A stretch of 64,000 nucleotides of DNA from Paramecium octaurelia (Eukaryota; Ciliophora; Oligohymenophorea; Peniculida; Parameciidae): the NCBI GenBank assembly GCA_905182995.1, contig CAJJDP010000034.1:124001-188000 (forward strand), read 5' to 3'. Made by a program: the position numbers and the translations under genes. The notes beneath the pieces are model-generated. The model made no database searches, was not told the origin of the DNA, and worked only from the letters and a program-made list of their open reading frames with translations. Numbering within the stretch: the first letter of the stretch is position 1; each line of letters begins with the position of its first letter. Shown here in pieces: positions 11,036 to 24,608 of this stretch.

Positions 11036-14000
11036 ATGGAGGTAAAGTCTAATTATGGTCAGACAAGACCGCAATAGGAAAATGAAAGTCTTTTGGTACG
11101 AATGCAAACGGAACTGAAGAATATCATATTTCGAGTGTTCTTTTTGATGCTTAAAGATGAAGAGTAATCCATTACTGTTGCTGCTTTGCTCCAAACTATT
11201 ATGTTCTTGCAATACTTGTCCTTAATATTTTACCGATAATTGTATATAATTTGGAAAAATGAAGGAGTCTCCTACTAATTACACAAACTATTTGGCTACC
11301 TTATGCTGACTCCTTATTTTGAAATGTTGGAGTTTTCTAGTTTTGCTTCAATGATGTATGTATTAGTAGGTATAATCCTAATTGCCATAATGATATTGCT
11401 GCTAGTAGGTTATAGTAATACAATCAAGTTAAATACAGCAGTATCATGGCCAGTTTTCATATTAAAATAGTTGTTCATACTGTTCTCAACAATATTGTAC
11501 CTTCCTACTCTTAATCTCCTTTTCGAGATGGTAAATTGTCACGAGAATGATCAAAATATTGTTGTACTTTAAGCATTTGATCAGGAATGCTGGAATGGAG
11601 CACATATTGTTCATGGAATTGTTGCAATTTTAGGAATTCTGATTTTCGTAATTTTCACTGCAATTTTTAATTTGTTATATTTTGAAGCAAGACCAAAAAT
11701 AAAGGACTTGTTGTCTAAATAATCAGGCAGAGCAAAAACTTTTGTCTACTTCTATCTATTAGTAATGTAGATGTCAATAATTATTTTTGATCCCAATGAT
11801 CATCCTTATATCATAATCTATATCATACTTGTTGGGGCCTTTATCTCTTTCTATAAATTGCATATTGAATAACCATATCACAATTATATGATGTAAAAGG
11901 TGGTTTCCATATATTCAACTTTAATTTTCTGGAGTGCTTTGCTTCTTTGTTTCTCAAATTATTTGGAGGACAACATCTTTCATGGTACTATCTACGCTTG
12001 GCTAGTTGGTTTGCCCCTTTTGGCATTGGCAGTATTTAAAAAGCAAAAATATCATTATGATTTATTACTTATGAATATCTCAAAAGTAGATGATCCAAAT
12101 CAAATAATCAAGCTAATTAACTACATTTAAACACTTTTAACAGGGTATTAAAATAACTAATAATTTAATATTATGCTAAATGCACTTATTGATGTACATA
12201 AAAATACATGTTAAATTGAAGATTGTGTATTTAAGAATAAAAAGTAAATTAATTTAAGAATAATCTAATAATAAGATGAAGATTTATCATAAAGAGATTA
12301 TAATATATACCTTTTGTTAGGAGAGATTTATTAAAGAACTATGAGAAAGCATTCTACACATGCAAAATTAAGAATTAATTATGCATTTTATCTATTGGAT
12401 TACTTAAAGTAAAGATAATAAGCATTAAATGAATTAATATAAGCAGAAAAGTTAAGTCCAAGTTTAGATAATGAATTTACGATATTTAGATATAAATAGA
12501 TAGTTGAATATGAAATGAATGCAGTTTAGAATGAGAATTTAGGTAATTTAGATGTAGCAGCAGAATTAGCATTTTAAAATTATATGAGATCCTTCTAAAA
12601 CAAAATTGAAAGAGCAACACTTATGCATATGGACTTTTGGTCATAATTATAAGAAGATTCTCCTGATTTAGGTAAGATGAATGATATTGGGGCCAAAATT
12701 AATTTAGCAATCATGTAAGTTGAAGAACTTTGGAATAAAATGTAGAAAATGACATCAAATCTACCCAAAGCTATGAGATTATATGCAAAATTCATGGTTG
12801 AAGTATTACAAGATAAAGATTATGGAGAAGAATTATTGGAAAAAGCAAAATTTTTATAAATTTAAAATAGTAAAATGAAAAATAAAACTTAAATTTAGAT
12901 CTTTAATGTTGATGATATCAACTTTGAATCACTACCAACTTTGATTGTATCAGTATAAAATGATAAGTTTGCTTAGATTAGCAATTTAAATCTGAGTGCA
13001 TGTAATCTATTAGGGTATCATAAGACTGAACTATTAAATAGAAAAATTAATATGCTCATTCCAACAATTTATGCTAAATTTCATGACTAATATATTGATG
13101 GTTTTATTGAGAAAAGTGATGCTTCAAAGATATCGAAGGAGAAATTTGTTTATTTGAAACTAAAATCAGGCTATATTTAGCCTTGCTATTTATAACTTAA
13201 AATGCTACAATCTGCTGAGGAAAGTAGTTAATTAATTGTTTAATTCAGATCTTTACGCAATTTTAAGAGTGCTTGTTATATAATTTTAGATGCTGATGAG
13301 TCTATAGAGAGTCTATCATCATCTTGTATTTGTAATATTTTTATTGATCATAAAACGATTAGCCATAAAAAGATATTTATTTAAGAGATATTCCCTAATT
13401 ACAATAGGAATGATTATCTTAATAAAATAGGATGTAAAATAGTTTTGAATTTATCGACTGAACTAATTTAGAATTCTTATTACATATAGTATTACGTTAA
13501 TGATTTGGAGGATCAGACATAAATAGAATTTTAAATTCAAGTTACAGAAATCGAAAATGAAAAGATTGGTTAGATCTTTGGGTACGTTATAAAGTTAGAA
13601 AAAGTTGCTGAAGTCTATAGTTAATAATTTACTCCAGAATTGTTGCAACAGTTAGCCATTCCAAATTAAAGTGTTAGCAGTTTTTAATTTAAATATTTTG
13701 CAAATAAAGCCTTATATGTAGGCGAGAATTAGGATGAGATAAACTCTGCAAGGGTCGACCAAACTGTCATATGGGAGTATACATCTAGAACAAGTGAGGA
13801 GACTCAAGAAGAGAAGAAAATAGTAATTGAAGATATTAAAATTGCAAAGCCTAATTATGCTGAGGGTATAAGGACTCTAAAATTGTTTGAGAATAGAATT
13901 TAAGATTTGGAAGACATAAAATTAGATTTCTCAGAACAAGAGGAGGAACAGCATTCTAGTGTATTTCAAAGACATTAAGACAGTCAAGAAGAAATTGAAT

Positions 14001-15929
14001 TTGGATAAAAAAATAATATTTTTCGTAATAGAAAAGCCTTAAATTCAGCAATAAATAATTAATAAGTTCCAAAAATTATGGTGTATTTGAGTTGGGTGAT
14101 AAATATTTTAGTTTTGGCTGTTTTAGCTTTAACATTTACTTCTTATTTTCTGGGCTTATTTTTATTTTAAAATGTTCAAGATTCTTTAAATTTATTAGGA
14201 TATGCTACATCAAGAAATTTGGAATGTAATTAAATAGTGATGAATATTCAAAATTTATAAATGCTTAACATTGGTATTTGGAATTTGACAGAAGCTGAGG
14301 CTAATGACTATGAGACTTAATAAAGAACTGAACTGAATGATTCCATTTTTACATTGACATAAGTAAACAAAAAGTTAATGTTATCAGATATATATATCAA
14401 TGACTAAATTGAGGAATTGCATTCTTAGAGCGTTGTAAATGTTAGGATAAACAAAAACAGTTATTCTAAGTATGACCTAATTGAAGCAACATAATAAATT
14501 ATAAGTAAAGCTTTGATCGTTAGAGATAAAGTACTTTCTTAGATTAATAAGGATGACGAAGATACAAGTTTTATTTTATACAACCTATTCAATGACATTG
14601 TCTTTCAATTGAGAAATGAAACAGGTCAATATTCATATGGACTATAAAGTGTTGCAGAGGATAATGCTCTCAAATTTTTTATTATATTGATTGTAGCTGG
14701 TTGCTCATTCATTATACTTTTGATTTTCATTTTATTGTTTTTGATGTAAATAAACTAAACTAAAGAGTAAATACTATAATTATTTGTTGAAATACCTGAG
14801 AAAACAGTTAAATATTTGTATAACAAAAGTGAAAATTTTATATCGAATTTGTAGATAGGAGAAGAAGAGGAGATATCATCAGAGGTTAGTGATGAAGAGA
14901 ATGATGAACAGAAAGAGCTGAATAAGTCATTAAAATCCAAGAGAAGGAAAAAATTACTTAAAAATAAAAACTCCTTTTTCCGAACCTAATCTATTTTAGC
15001 AATTTTCCTTGTTTCTATATTAATAGGGTACTTCATATTGAATTACTTTCTTAATTAAACGACCTATAGTAATTTAAAGTAACAAATACCAGAACTAAAC
15101 ATAACAGCTAGATCTGGGTCATTTTACAGATATGTGGATAATGCAGAAAGACAATTGTTTATGAACAGAGATGATCCAATTTTATTGTAGGATGCATATA
15201 CATCAGTTGTCAATAATTTGTAATCAAATTATGATTTGGATTCTTCTTTACATTCTGAACATGCTTAGAATTCTGAAATATGCAATTCAGATTATTATGA
15301 GACATTTCAATAGGTTTTCATGATGAATCCTTGTAGCATTTTTATAGCTCTGGGATATTCAAATTAGGAATATTGCGAGACTTATGCAAATGGAGCAATT
15401 CAGTAAGGAATGGCAGTTGCAATTGCAAGATTCTTTGAAAATGTGAGGTATCTAATGACGATATATGATGCATTTTATGGTCATCCAGGGGTGAATTTCA
15501 CTACTACAGCTAGAGGATGGGGAGTCTTTAGAAATATTACTTAGAATTCTGACAATGTAACCAATTACATTTATAATTTGAATAACTTTAAGTAAGCTTA
15601 AGAAGCTAGAGTTTTATAGAGTGTCTTTATTAAAGGTATTAAAGCAATTATCCTTCATAGGGGCATTCATTTATTTAGTTGACCAATACATCAACGCTTT
15701 GAAGGATGATATCAGTTTAACTTAGACTCAATAATTGGCAATATTTATAGTGTTTGAAGTGTTAGTATTCTTAGTATACTTTATTGGGTGGTACCCAGCC
15801 TCGATTAGAATGACGAGAGATATTTGGAGAACAAAGGGATTAATAATGATGATTCCTTTGAATGTAATATTGAAGATCAAATCGATTAAAGAAAAGGTTG
15901 GAAATTTAGTGCAAGGGGCAGATTAGTGA
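11036..15929 (+). CDS. Multi-membrane PAS-domain protein, TmcB/TmcC-like, copy B (1622 aa)
   Basis: Second tandem paralogue with the same architecture: an N-terminal multi-span block, a helical linker, a PAS-like domain near residue 640 (string ACNLLGYHKTELLNRKINML) and four later spans. A single 25 nt intron lies at 15636-15660; it contains no stop itself, but its removal avoids a downstream TGA and restores the sequence KGAFIYLV that matches copies A and C. The early intron present in A and C is absent, and the codons simply run through (KLFGYLMLTPYF). Spliced length is a multiple of three. It is the most diverged of the three in the membrane and extracellular regions, so its ligand or partner may differ. 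It is probably transcribed separately, although only 36 bp separate it from copy A. Confidence 0.85.
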
Positions 15930-15951
15930 AAATTTATTTATTTATTTAAAA

Positions 15952-18900
15952 ATGGAACTTAAATCAAATTTTGGCACTCCAAAAGGTTCTATAGATTCAG
16001 AGAGGTCCATAATAGATAAAATGCAGAGTGAACTTAAAGGAGTGTTCTTCCGAGTAATCTAGTTAATGTTAAAAGACGAAGAGTAATCTATTCCCTTAAC
16101 TTGCATTGGCATATTGTTGCAATACATGCAGATCACTTATATTATATTTAATAGATAGATTTGGAAAGTCTGGCAAAATGAGATAATTACTAAGCACCTA
16201 AATAAGATCTTTGGGTATATACTATTCCTAAATTAGATATGTACTATTGACACCATATTTTGAAATGATAAGTTTTTCTGGATTTGCAGCCATGATGTAT
16301 GTATGTTTGGGCCTAGTTTTATTCGCATTAATGCTCATCTTTCTATTAAGCTACAGTATCAATAAATCGAAGAGTTCATTCACTTGGCCAATCATATTTC
16401 TAAGGTTTTTAATAAACCTATTTCTACAAGTTCTTTACATGCCTATAATCGATTTGCTTCTATCTATGTTATCATGCTAGACAAATCAGAATGGAGTACT
16501 TGTACATTAGCTTTTTGATGTCGAATGTTGGTCAAATATTCACATTGTGCATGCCATTGTAGCTATTTTCGGAACGATACTATTTTTTGTACTCTGCACC
16601 TTGTTCTCCTTATTATACTATGAATCGAGGTACCTGCCACATGAAGCTTCATCTAAATTGACAGGAAGAGCGAATGCAATATTTTTGACTTACGAATTGA
16701 TAATGGTTATTTGTTACACCTTTATGAATGGCAAGAGTTATGAATATTTGATGATATTAATTATGATGATAGGCAGTTTCACTATCTTTTGGAAAATTCA
16801 TGTTGAAGCCCCATTTAATAATATGTATGTTTAAAAATCCTGGTCAATGTTGGTTGCTATGAATATGTGGGGTGCAACTTTATTGTGTTTCTCTAAATTC
16901 TTAGAGGGAGTCCTCTTTTTTGGTACTATCTATGCTTGGTTGGTTGGCTTGCCATTAATGATGATTGGTATCCTCAAAAGTGAAAAAATGCACTTAGATC
17001 TCCTATTGTTGAATTTAAATAAAGTTTAAGATCCGGATTAAGTGCTTCATTTAACAAATCACTTATTAAAATTATTGTACAAAAGTCAATAATAATAAAA
17101 CTACTCTTTATTGCTTGATGGATTTTTAGAAATCCACAAAGCCACATGCACAAGAGATGATTGCTATTTAAAATAAAAGAAATAAATCAATTAGAGATAG
17201 CAAAAACCACTATTTAAAGAAGGAACTGTCACTGAAAGAGATGTAGACATTTTAATGGTGATTGGATAGATCTATTTCCATCAAATCAAGAAGTTTCCAA
17301 ATGAACTTAATCTACGTATCAGATATTCATTTTTCTTACTTGACAACATGAAGTAAAGATAATAAGCATTAAATGAATTAATATAAGCGGAAACATTATG
17401 TCCGAGTTTAGATAATGAATTTACGATATTTAGATATAAATATATAGTTGAATATGAAATGAATGCAGTTTAAAATGAGAATTTAGGTAATTTAGACGTA
17501 GCAACAGAATTAGCATTTTAAAATTATATGAGATCCTTCTAAAATAAAATTGAAAGAGCAACACTAATGCATATGGACTTTTGGTCTCAATTATAAGAAG
17601 ATTCACCTGATTTAGGTAAAATGAATGATATTGGTGCTAAAATTAATTTGGCAATTATTTAAGTTGAAGAACTTTGGAATAAAATGTAGAAAATGACATC
17701 AAATCTACCTAAAGCTATGAGGTTATATGCTAAATTCATAATTGAAGTATTACAAGATAAAGATTATGGAGAAGAATTATTGGAAAAATCTAGACTTTTA
17801 TAGAATTAGAACAATAAAATGAAGAATAAATAAACTATATCTTTAATCAGTAGTGATGATATTGGATATGAGCCATAGCCTACTTTATTAGTGTCTACAG
17901 CTTAAGAAAAGTTTGCTTAGATTACAAATTTGAATTTGGCATGCTGCAATTTATTTGGTTATAATAAATCAGAAATGATTAATCGTAAGATCAATATATT
18001 TATGCCAAACTTATATTCGAAATTCCATGACGCTCACATTGATAACTTCTTAAACTCAAATGATAATAAGAGCATTTCTAAGGAGAGGTTAGTGTATATC
18101 AAGATGAAATCAAATTATATCTTACCTTGTTATATTTACTTGAAGGTTATTTAGTCTATTGATGACAATGTCTAATTAGCAGCCTAATTTAGAATTCCGA
18201 AATCCTTTAAGCCATCATGCTATCTGATTTTGGATAGTGAGGATGTCATAGATTCAATTTCATCTTCTTGTATTCCTCTATTGAATATTGATTCGAAATA
18301 GATCTCGCATAAAAAAACACCTATCACAGAAATATTACCAAACTACATGCATTAGAAGCAATTATTTTTATCCAAGGTTGGAGGACCAATTGTTTTTAAT
18401 TCTGCTACTCAATCAGGGGTCAACAATAGTCAATAGGCTTCTCAAGAATTAGATGATTAAGACAAGAGAGAAGATAGTATCCAGTTTTAATGTTTTGTCT
18501 CTGAAGTGACTAATGAAAACTAAGATTAAGTAGTAGGATACGTAGTTAAATTAGAGTAGTAAGGCTTGGATTTGAGCATGAATTTGGAAGTCAATAATAT
18601 ATAATAGAAGGTACTTGGAAATAGTATGTAATTTAAATACAATCCTTCAAAGGCTCTATATTTTGGTGAATATGTTGCGGATACCAATTCACAAAGGGTT
18701 GATTAGACCATCTTATGGGATTAAAATGATCAATCATCTATGATATCTTCTGTGTAAGGAGGAGGGGCTGAAGTTCTTAAATCTTAAGTGAAGACAGAAA
18801 AATCAGATGAATAGAATGTTTAATAGCAAATTAAAGTCAATTATGGAGAAGGAATCAAGACTTTGAGATTATTTGAGAATAGAGTACAAGACATTGATGA

Positions 18901-21336
18901 CAAAGAAGAAATAATATCAGAAGAAGATGATCAACAAGGGAAGAGTGTCTTCTAAAGATAGTCAGATATAGACAATGATTAAGATGGTTAGCAACAGGAT
19001 TTTAATAATGTCTTTAGATCCAGAAAGAATTTATCACTTTTGGTAAATAGTCAAATTACACCTCCTGTCGTGACGAAATTGAATTGGACAGCTAATATTT
19101 TAATCCTTGCTTTGGTTGCTTTGAGTTTTGCAGATTTCTTCGTTTGCTAAGCACAATATGATGAAATATTTAATACAATATTACTGGTAGAGGATACAAA
19201 TTAGAGAAATGCTGAGTTGGGTTCCATTTTAACTGCAGTCCAAAATTTATAGATGTTGAATTTAAATATTTGGTAGTATAATACAAGCGCAGATAGTAAA
19301 AAATATGAATAATCAGAAAAGTCTAAATTGAATAAATCTATAACTGAGGTTTCAATTTTAAATAAGAGATTAATGTTGTCTGATATCTATATAAGTGATG
19401 AATTAAATGAATTGCAGAGGGATGATGTTGTCAAAATGAATTTTGGAAGTGAATACTAATAATTTGATATTATGGAAGCTACTTAATAAGTAGTAAGTAA
19501 GGCATTAAATATAAGGGATAAAGATTTAAATCAAATTCATTTTGAAGATAGTGATGTTGAATTTATTATTTATAACCTCCTTAATGATCTCGTATTTTAG
19601 TTGAGAAATTCTAGTAACTTATATGCTAGAGGCTTAACCAAAAAAACTACAGAAAAAAAGGAAACATTCTTAGTGATCTTAGGCATTTCAGCAGGAGCGT
19701 TGGGTTTGGGATTATTGCTATTGACAATCATAACCCTCTCAGTCAACAAAACATAAGAAGAAATACTTTTCATGTTTTTAGACATTCCAGACAAAACTGT
19801 TAAGTATTTATATAACAAGAGTGAAAATTTTATCTCGAATTTATAAGTTGGAGAAGAAGAGGAAGTATTATCAGAGTTAGAAGAGCTGGAAAAAGAAGAA
19901 TTAGAAGAACTCAATAGAACATTAAAAAGTAAAAGGAAGAAGAAAAAGTTTAAAAATACTAATAAGGATTAGCGCAATTACATATTTGCATTTTTCTTAA
20001 TCATCTTAATTTTAGAAGCTTATTTTATATTTAACTATTGTTCAATTAGTATTAATAATATTTTTTAAATTCTAAATTTGCATAAATAAATAAATACAGT
20101 TAAAAGGAATCCAGTTATAGTGGGTTATAAATAATAATATTTACAACTTTTAATTAATTTGCTTTTTCTTGAGTAAATATTTGGTTAACTAGTCACTAGT
20201 ATATGGGAGGCCAAACCAAAATCAAAGTTAAGTTGTTAAAATTTGTTGACGGAATTAAAGAGGATATATAGAGATGAATATATGTATAAAATTTTTATTA
20301 AACTCTAGCACATGCTTTCCAAAACGAATTAATATAATAATAAATTAAGCTAAATATAATGGAGAACTACAAAATACTTTGAATCCTTATTTTAAATAAA
20401 ATTTTGCAATAAAAATACATAATAAATTTATATCCTCAATATTTTATGTCCGATATTCTTTTAACCAATTTGGCTTAGCTTGTACCTGAAATAAATGCCA
20501 CCTGTAGGGCAGAAAGCTTCTATAGATTTGTTGATAATGCAGAAAGGTCACTTTATCTTAATAGGAATATGACCATTTTAAATGAGGACTCTTACACAAC
20601 AGTCAAAACAAACATAGATAGATTGTATGCCTTGGATTCTTCTATTCATTAAGAGCATTCTCTCAATATAGATATTACAAATTCAATATATTCTGATGCT
20701 TTTAAGCAAATGTTTATGTTATAACCTTGTACAATTTTATCTTAAGAAATGAAGGAAATGACAGAAACTGAATGCTAAACATTTGCTGATGGAGCAATGT
20801 ATTAAGGGATGGCAGTTGGAGTAGCAAGATATTTTGAGAATATTCGATACATCATGACAATTTATGATTAATTTTGGAATAATTCTAAAGCCAATTTTAC
20901 AACTATTGCTAGAGGTTTCACTAAATTTAAAAATATTACTCTGGATTCAGATAATGAGAGGAATAACATTCTAAATCTAAATAATTTTAATTAATCTGTG
21001 GAATCAAGAGTCATTTAAGAAACTTACAATAGAGGTATCTTTATATATTGACTATTTTTAGGTACATTTAGGTATTTATTGTAGTAAATGTAGAAAGCCA
21101 TTTAAGATGACATTGATAGTGCTAAAACTTAAAGATTAGCATTATTCATTGTTTTTGAAGTATTGCTTTTTATAATTTACTTCATTTTATGGTTACCATT
21201 AGTATTAAAGATGACAAGAGATATCTGGAGAACAAGATCGATGATAATGATGATTCCTTTGAAAGTGATACAAAGGATTAGATCAATTAAATAATTTATC
21301 AAAGATTTCTTACATGCGAAGGATGTTGATTCTTGA
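15952..21336 (+). CDS. Multi-membrane PAS-domain protein, TmcB/TmcC-like, copy C (1643 aa), interrupted by an IES-like insertion
   Basis: Third tandem paralogue. Introns lie at 16215-16236 (22 nt) and 21035-21061 (27 nt). Up to residue 1355 the protein aligns with copy A throughout, including the PAS domain (ACCNLFGYNKSEMINRKINI). There the alignment breaks inside the membrane segment that should read FNYFMSDILL. It resumes after 404 bp of unrelated, TA-bounded sequence (20036-20439). Removing exactly that stretch plus the two introns gives 4932 nt, a multiple of three, and restores homology to the end. As assembled, the insertion shifts the frame and meets a TGA soon after. The gene is therefore either intact in cells where the insertion is excised, or broken in chromosomes that keep it. 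Confidence 0.85.
20036..20439. mobile_element. Retained internal eliminated sequence (IES)-like insertion, 404 bp
   Basis: Unrelated AT-rich DNA interrupts PAS copy C between two TA dinucleotides (20036-20037 and 20440-20441). The two ends are short inverted repeats, both reading TATTG inward, partly matching the TAYAGYNR end consensus known for Paramecium IESs. Neither paralogue A nor B has it. Precise loss of 404 bp leaving one TA restores both frame and homology. No ORF with recognisable protein is seen inside. IESs derive from Tc1/mariner-type DNA transposons and are normally removed from the somatic genome; this one is present in an otherwise IES-free window. Confidence 0.8.
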
Positions 21337-21380
21337 TATAATTATATATATATGCTTATTTTATAAATTAACAGAAAAAA

Positions 21381-23186
21381 ATGGATCAAAAATAAAAGAT
21401 GCAACATCTTATGAACAATTTCATGAAGAAGGAACAAACAAAACAAGGTTAAGTGACTGTTAAGTTGTATGTAAATAATGAGTTTTCCTAATAAATTTAA
21501 TACCCAACCTGCAATTAGACTGTCAACTAATTAGTTAATTACTTGCGGAACTTACTAAATCAAACTTAGATTGTGGGATTTCAGACTTTGGAAAGTAATA
21601 TTTATTTAGATTACTACTTAACTACAAATAAGGACTTAGCAGTATTGAGCAATTAAACCCTCTCTTTAAAGCCTTTATATGGAATATATTAGAACGGAAT
21701 TAATTTGGATTCATTTTATTTTTTATAATGTATAGGTATAGGTGGATTTAGCAGAGTCTATTTAGTACGGTATAAGTTTAATGGCTAATTTATGGCGTTG
21801 AAGATGATTTCAAAATCATTTATTGAGTAACATGACAAATTTCAGATTGTTTAAAATGAAAGAGACATAATGGTACATCTAGCGAACAATAATAATTCCC
21901 ATCCAAATCTTTGTAAATTGTTATGTGCTTTTGAAACCAAGAATTGGGTTTGTTTTGCAATGGAATATTGTCCTGGTGGTGAACTATTTTAATAATTGAA
22001 GAGAGTGAAGAAAATGGATGAATAATAAGCGAAATTCTATTTTAGCTAGGTATGTATGGCAATACATCACTTACATGAAAACAAGGTTATTTATAGAGAT
22101 ATTAAACCTGAGAATATTCTTATTGATTCAGAGGGTCATATTAAATTGGCTGATTTTGGATTAGCTAAACCCAATGTTGAAGATGATAAAATGGCATATT
22201 CTTTTTGTGGGTCTCCAGAATATATGGCTCCAGAGATGCTCTTAAAATCAGGACACAATTATTAGATTGATCATTATTGTCTAGGAGCACTTCTATATGA
22301 ACTGTTGACTGGGTTACCTCCCTATTATTCGAATAATCCAGAACAAATTTATTAAAATATTTTATCACATGATCAACCATTGCCAAATAAAAATTTAAGC
22401 TCAGAGGCCAAAGACTTGATTAATAGATTGCTCTAAAAAGATACATAAAATCGATTGGGGAGAAATTATGGCATCTATGAAATACTTAAACATCCATGGT
22501 TATAAGAATTCAGCTTATACAAATTGATTAATAGGTCTTATGACCCTCCATTTAAACCAGATTTATTCAAAATGAACTTTGATTAGAAGGAAATTTTAAG
22601 TGGAGAAAATTAGTTTTAGAAAGAATTATAAAAATCAATAAATTAAGAAACAGAAAATGTATTTACATCATTTTTCCATAATTTTTATTATTCGTCCTTT
22701 TAATTTAAATAACCTTAGAGATCCTCCTCTATCACTCAAATAAACATCTCGAATGTTGATGATAAATTTACTAATATTCTTTTGAGTACCACAAAATCTA
22801 AGCATGTCTCATAGACTCATTCATCATCTAGTTAATCTTAATTAAAGAAAAAAAAATAATTACAGAATGATGTTGAGAATAAGGAGAATTTAATGAAAAA
22901 TAACAATTAGAAGATTATGAAGGTTGGTGTTAAACATAAGAAGAATAATTAAAGTATGCCTGATAATGTGTTCAATGTTCAATAAAATGAATTGAGATCA
23001 TATTCATCCTAAAAAGTAAATGAATAATTACAAAAACTAACAAATAATTATTAAACAAATCTAATGAAATCACCATCAATTGAAAATGATGAATAAAAAT
23101 AACATAAATTATAATTTGGTGAAAATAAATAGCTTAATAAAAACTAGTCTAATTAATGTTCTCTTATAAGATATTTTAAATAATGA
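21381..23186 (+). CDS. AGC-family Ser/Thr protein kinase, 601 aa
   Basis: Protein kinase of the AGC group, without introns, from ATG 21381 to TGA 23184. The first 115 residues are a polar N-terminal region of unknown type. The catalytic domain (about 118-380) shows a glycine loop [12 protein letters not shown], the catalytic-lysine string ALKMI near residue 139, [10 protein letters not shown] near 236, ADFGLAKP near 258 and [11 protein letters not shown] near 275. The usual D-x-W-S-L-G of subdomain IX reads DHYCLG, which is unusual. A PPFKP motif after the domain is the start of an AGC-type C-terminal tail. No clear hydrophobic motif follows; instead there is a 200-residue Asn/Gln/Ser/Lys-rich extension. 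All catalytic residues are present, so activity is expected. There is no cyclic-nucleotide or PH domain, so the regulator is unknown. It starts 44 bp after PAS copy C. Confidence 0.88.
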
Positions 23187-23211
23187 ATTTATTCACAATA
23201 TATCAATAATT

Positions 23212-24537
23212 TCAATCTTATAAAAATTTTGAAAATTTAACATTTAGAAGTTGCCTTCTTTCTCTTTCCTCTTTTCTCCATAAAGTCTCATCTAATTATG
23301 CATGTTCAGTCCTATCTTCTTTTTCTGCATCAAATTCTATTTATTTATCACCCTATTTAATTGTTACTTGTAATTTGACCTGGAATAATCTCTTATAGAT
23401 TTCTGCCATAACTATTTCAATCTCATTTTTCACTTATTTAATAGCCCTACCATCTTCTCCAATAACAATCCTTGCTTATGATGAAGTTTAAACATTAATT
23501 TATACTTCAATTTTAGCAGATTCTTTGTTTGTGACTCTAAATTCTTTCACATAAATTCCAATAATGAATGGAATTTCATTATAGAATCTCTTAAATATTG
23601 CTTATCTGACTATTTATTCTAATTAATCCATAGGTGTAAATAGATGCTTCTGATTTTCATTATATTTCCATCTACATTAAAAACTTTGGGAATATAAATA
23701 TTATTTCAATTCCTCCATTCCATATCCTGTTAAAGAGGATATGTAAAATGTCTAATCATATTTTCCTAGATCTTCCATCTCAGTTTATAACCACTTCAAT
23801 TTCTTCTTGTTAAAACATAAATCCATCTTATTGAAAACAAGTATTTTAGGAATTGGTTTATCTTCTGACAATCTGAAATCATCCTCATTTCTGAAGTAAC
23901 TTCTTAATTGCTCTTAATCTACTTTGATCTTATTTAATCTTGACATGACATTCTTCATGCTAATATCCAAGGTCTTTATAGCATCAATTAAAATGATCAC
24001 CATATTAGTGTCTTCAATGGCATCCCAAGCCTTTGTTACAAAATGCTTTGAAAATTTGTAGCGCTTGGTCACTCCTGGAGTATCAACAAGCTCTATTTAA
24101 ACACCACTTTTGAGATCTGTATGCACTCCTCTGATTTCTGAGACTGTGGTATTACTCTTGTTTGATACAGCGCTTATTGGTTCACCTATTAACTGATTTA
24201 AAAAGGTGGATTTCCCTGAATTTGGAGGTCCAATAATTGAAACAGCTAAGAATTTCTATTCTTCAATGGCAACAGATGGTTTTTGAGCTAATGGTTTCAA
24301 TAATATTTTATTTGAGACTTTTGTTCCCAAATCAGAAGTTTTTATGGCTTGTTCATTGATGGTATACAGAGTGGATGGTGTTTCATAATCTTCTAATAGA
24401 AATCGCTCGGGTTTTGTTGGGGAGAGAATGTCAATTTTTTTAGTCAAAGGGTTAGTTGGATGCTGATAGGGTCTTAGGGTTTTTGCATCTAATTTTTTAG
24501 GAGGAGCATACTTTCTCAGTTTCTGCAAATTAGACAT
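23212..24537 (-). CDS. Era-like ribosome-assembly GTPase, 441 aa
   Basis: GTPase of the Era/ERAL1 family, which binds the 3' end of small-subunit rRNA during ribosome assembly. A eukaryotic copy is usually mitochondrial. No intron is needed. G1 is GPPNSGKST (about residue 106), G3 is DTPG (about 150) and G4 is NKMD (about 234). After the G domain comes an Era-type KH region with RIVIGEDGRAIKQV (about residues 345-360). The N-terminal 100 residues are basic and Pro/Thr-rich, compatible with an organelle-targeting extension, but no cleavage site can be assigned. Alternative in-frame starts exist upstream at 24561 and 24612; the last overlaps the neighbouring gene's stop. The 24537 start is chosen for spacing. 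It is convergent with the kinase gene, with 25 bp between stops. Confidence 0.85.
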
Positions 24538-24608
24538 ACAATAACCACAAATTTTGATCATTATATTATATTTGAAAAAACAAAAAATAGCAAAATTATA
24601 TAAAATCT

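Larger units (their letters stand above)
6075..21336 (+). repeat. Tandem array of three PAS-membrane paralogues
   Basis: Copies at 6075-10999, 11036-15929 and 15952-21336 share the same domain order end to end and are separated by only 36 and 22 bp. The copies have diverged in most regions but share a nearly identical 437 bp tract. Introns differ: A and C share an early intron that B lacks, and B and C share a late intron that A lacks. Confidence 0.9.

Noticed and set aside
15636-15720. TGA interrupting PAS copy B near its 3' end.
   Set aside because: A 25 nt intron at 15636-15660 restores the frame and homology to copies A and C.
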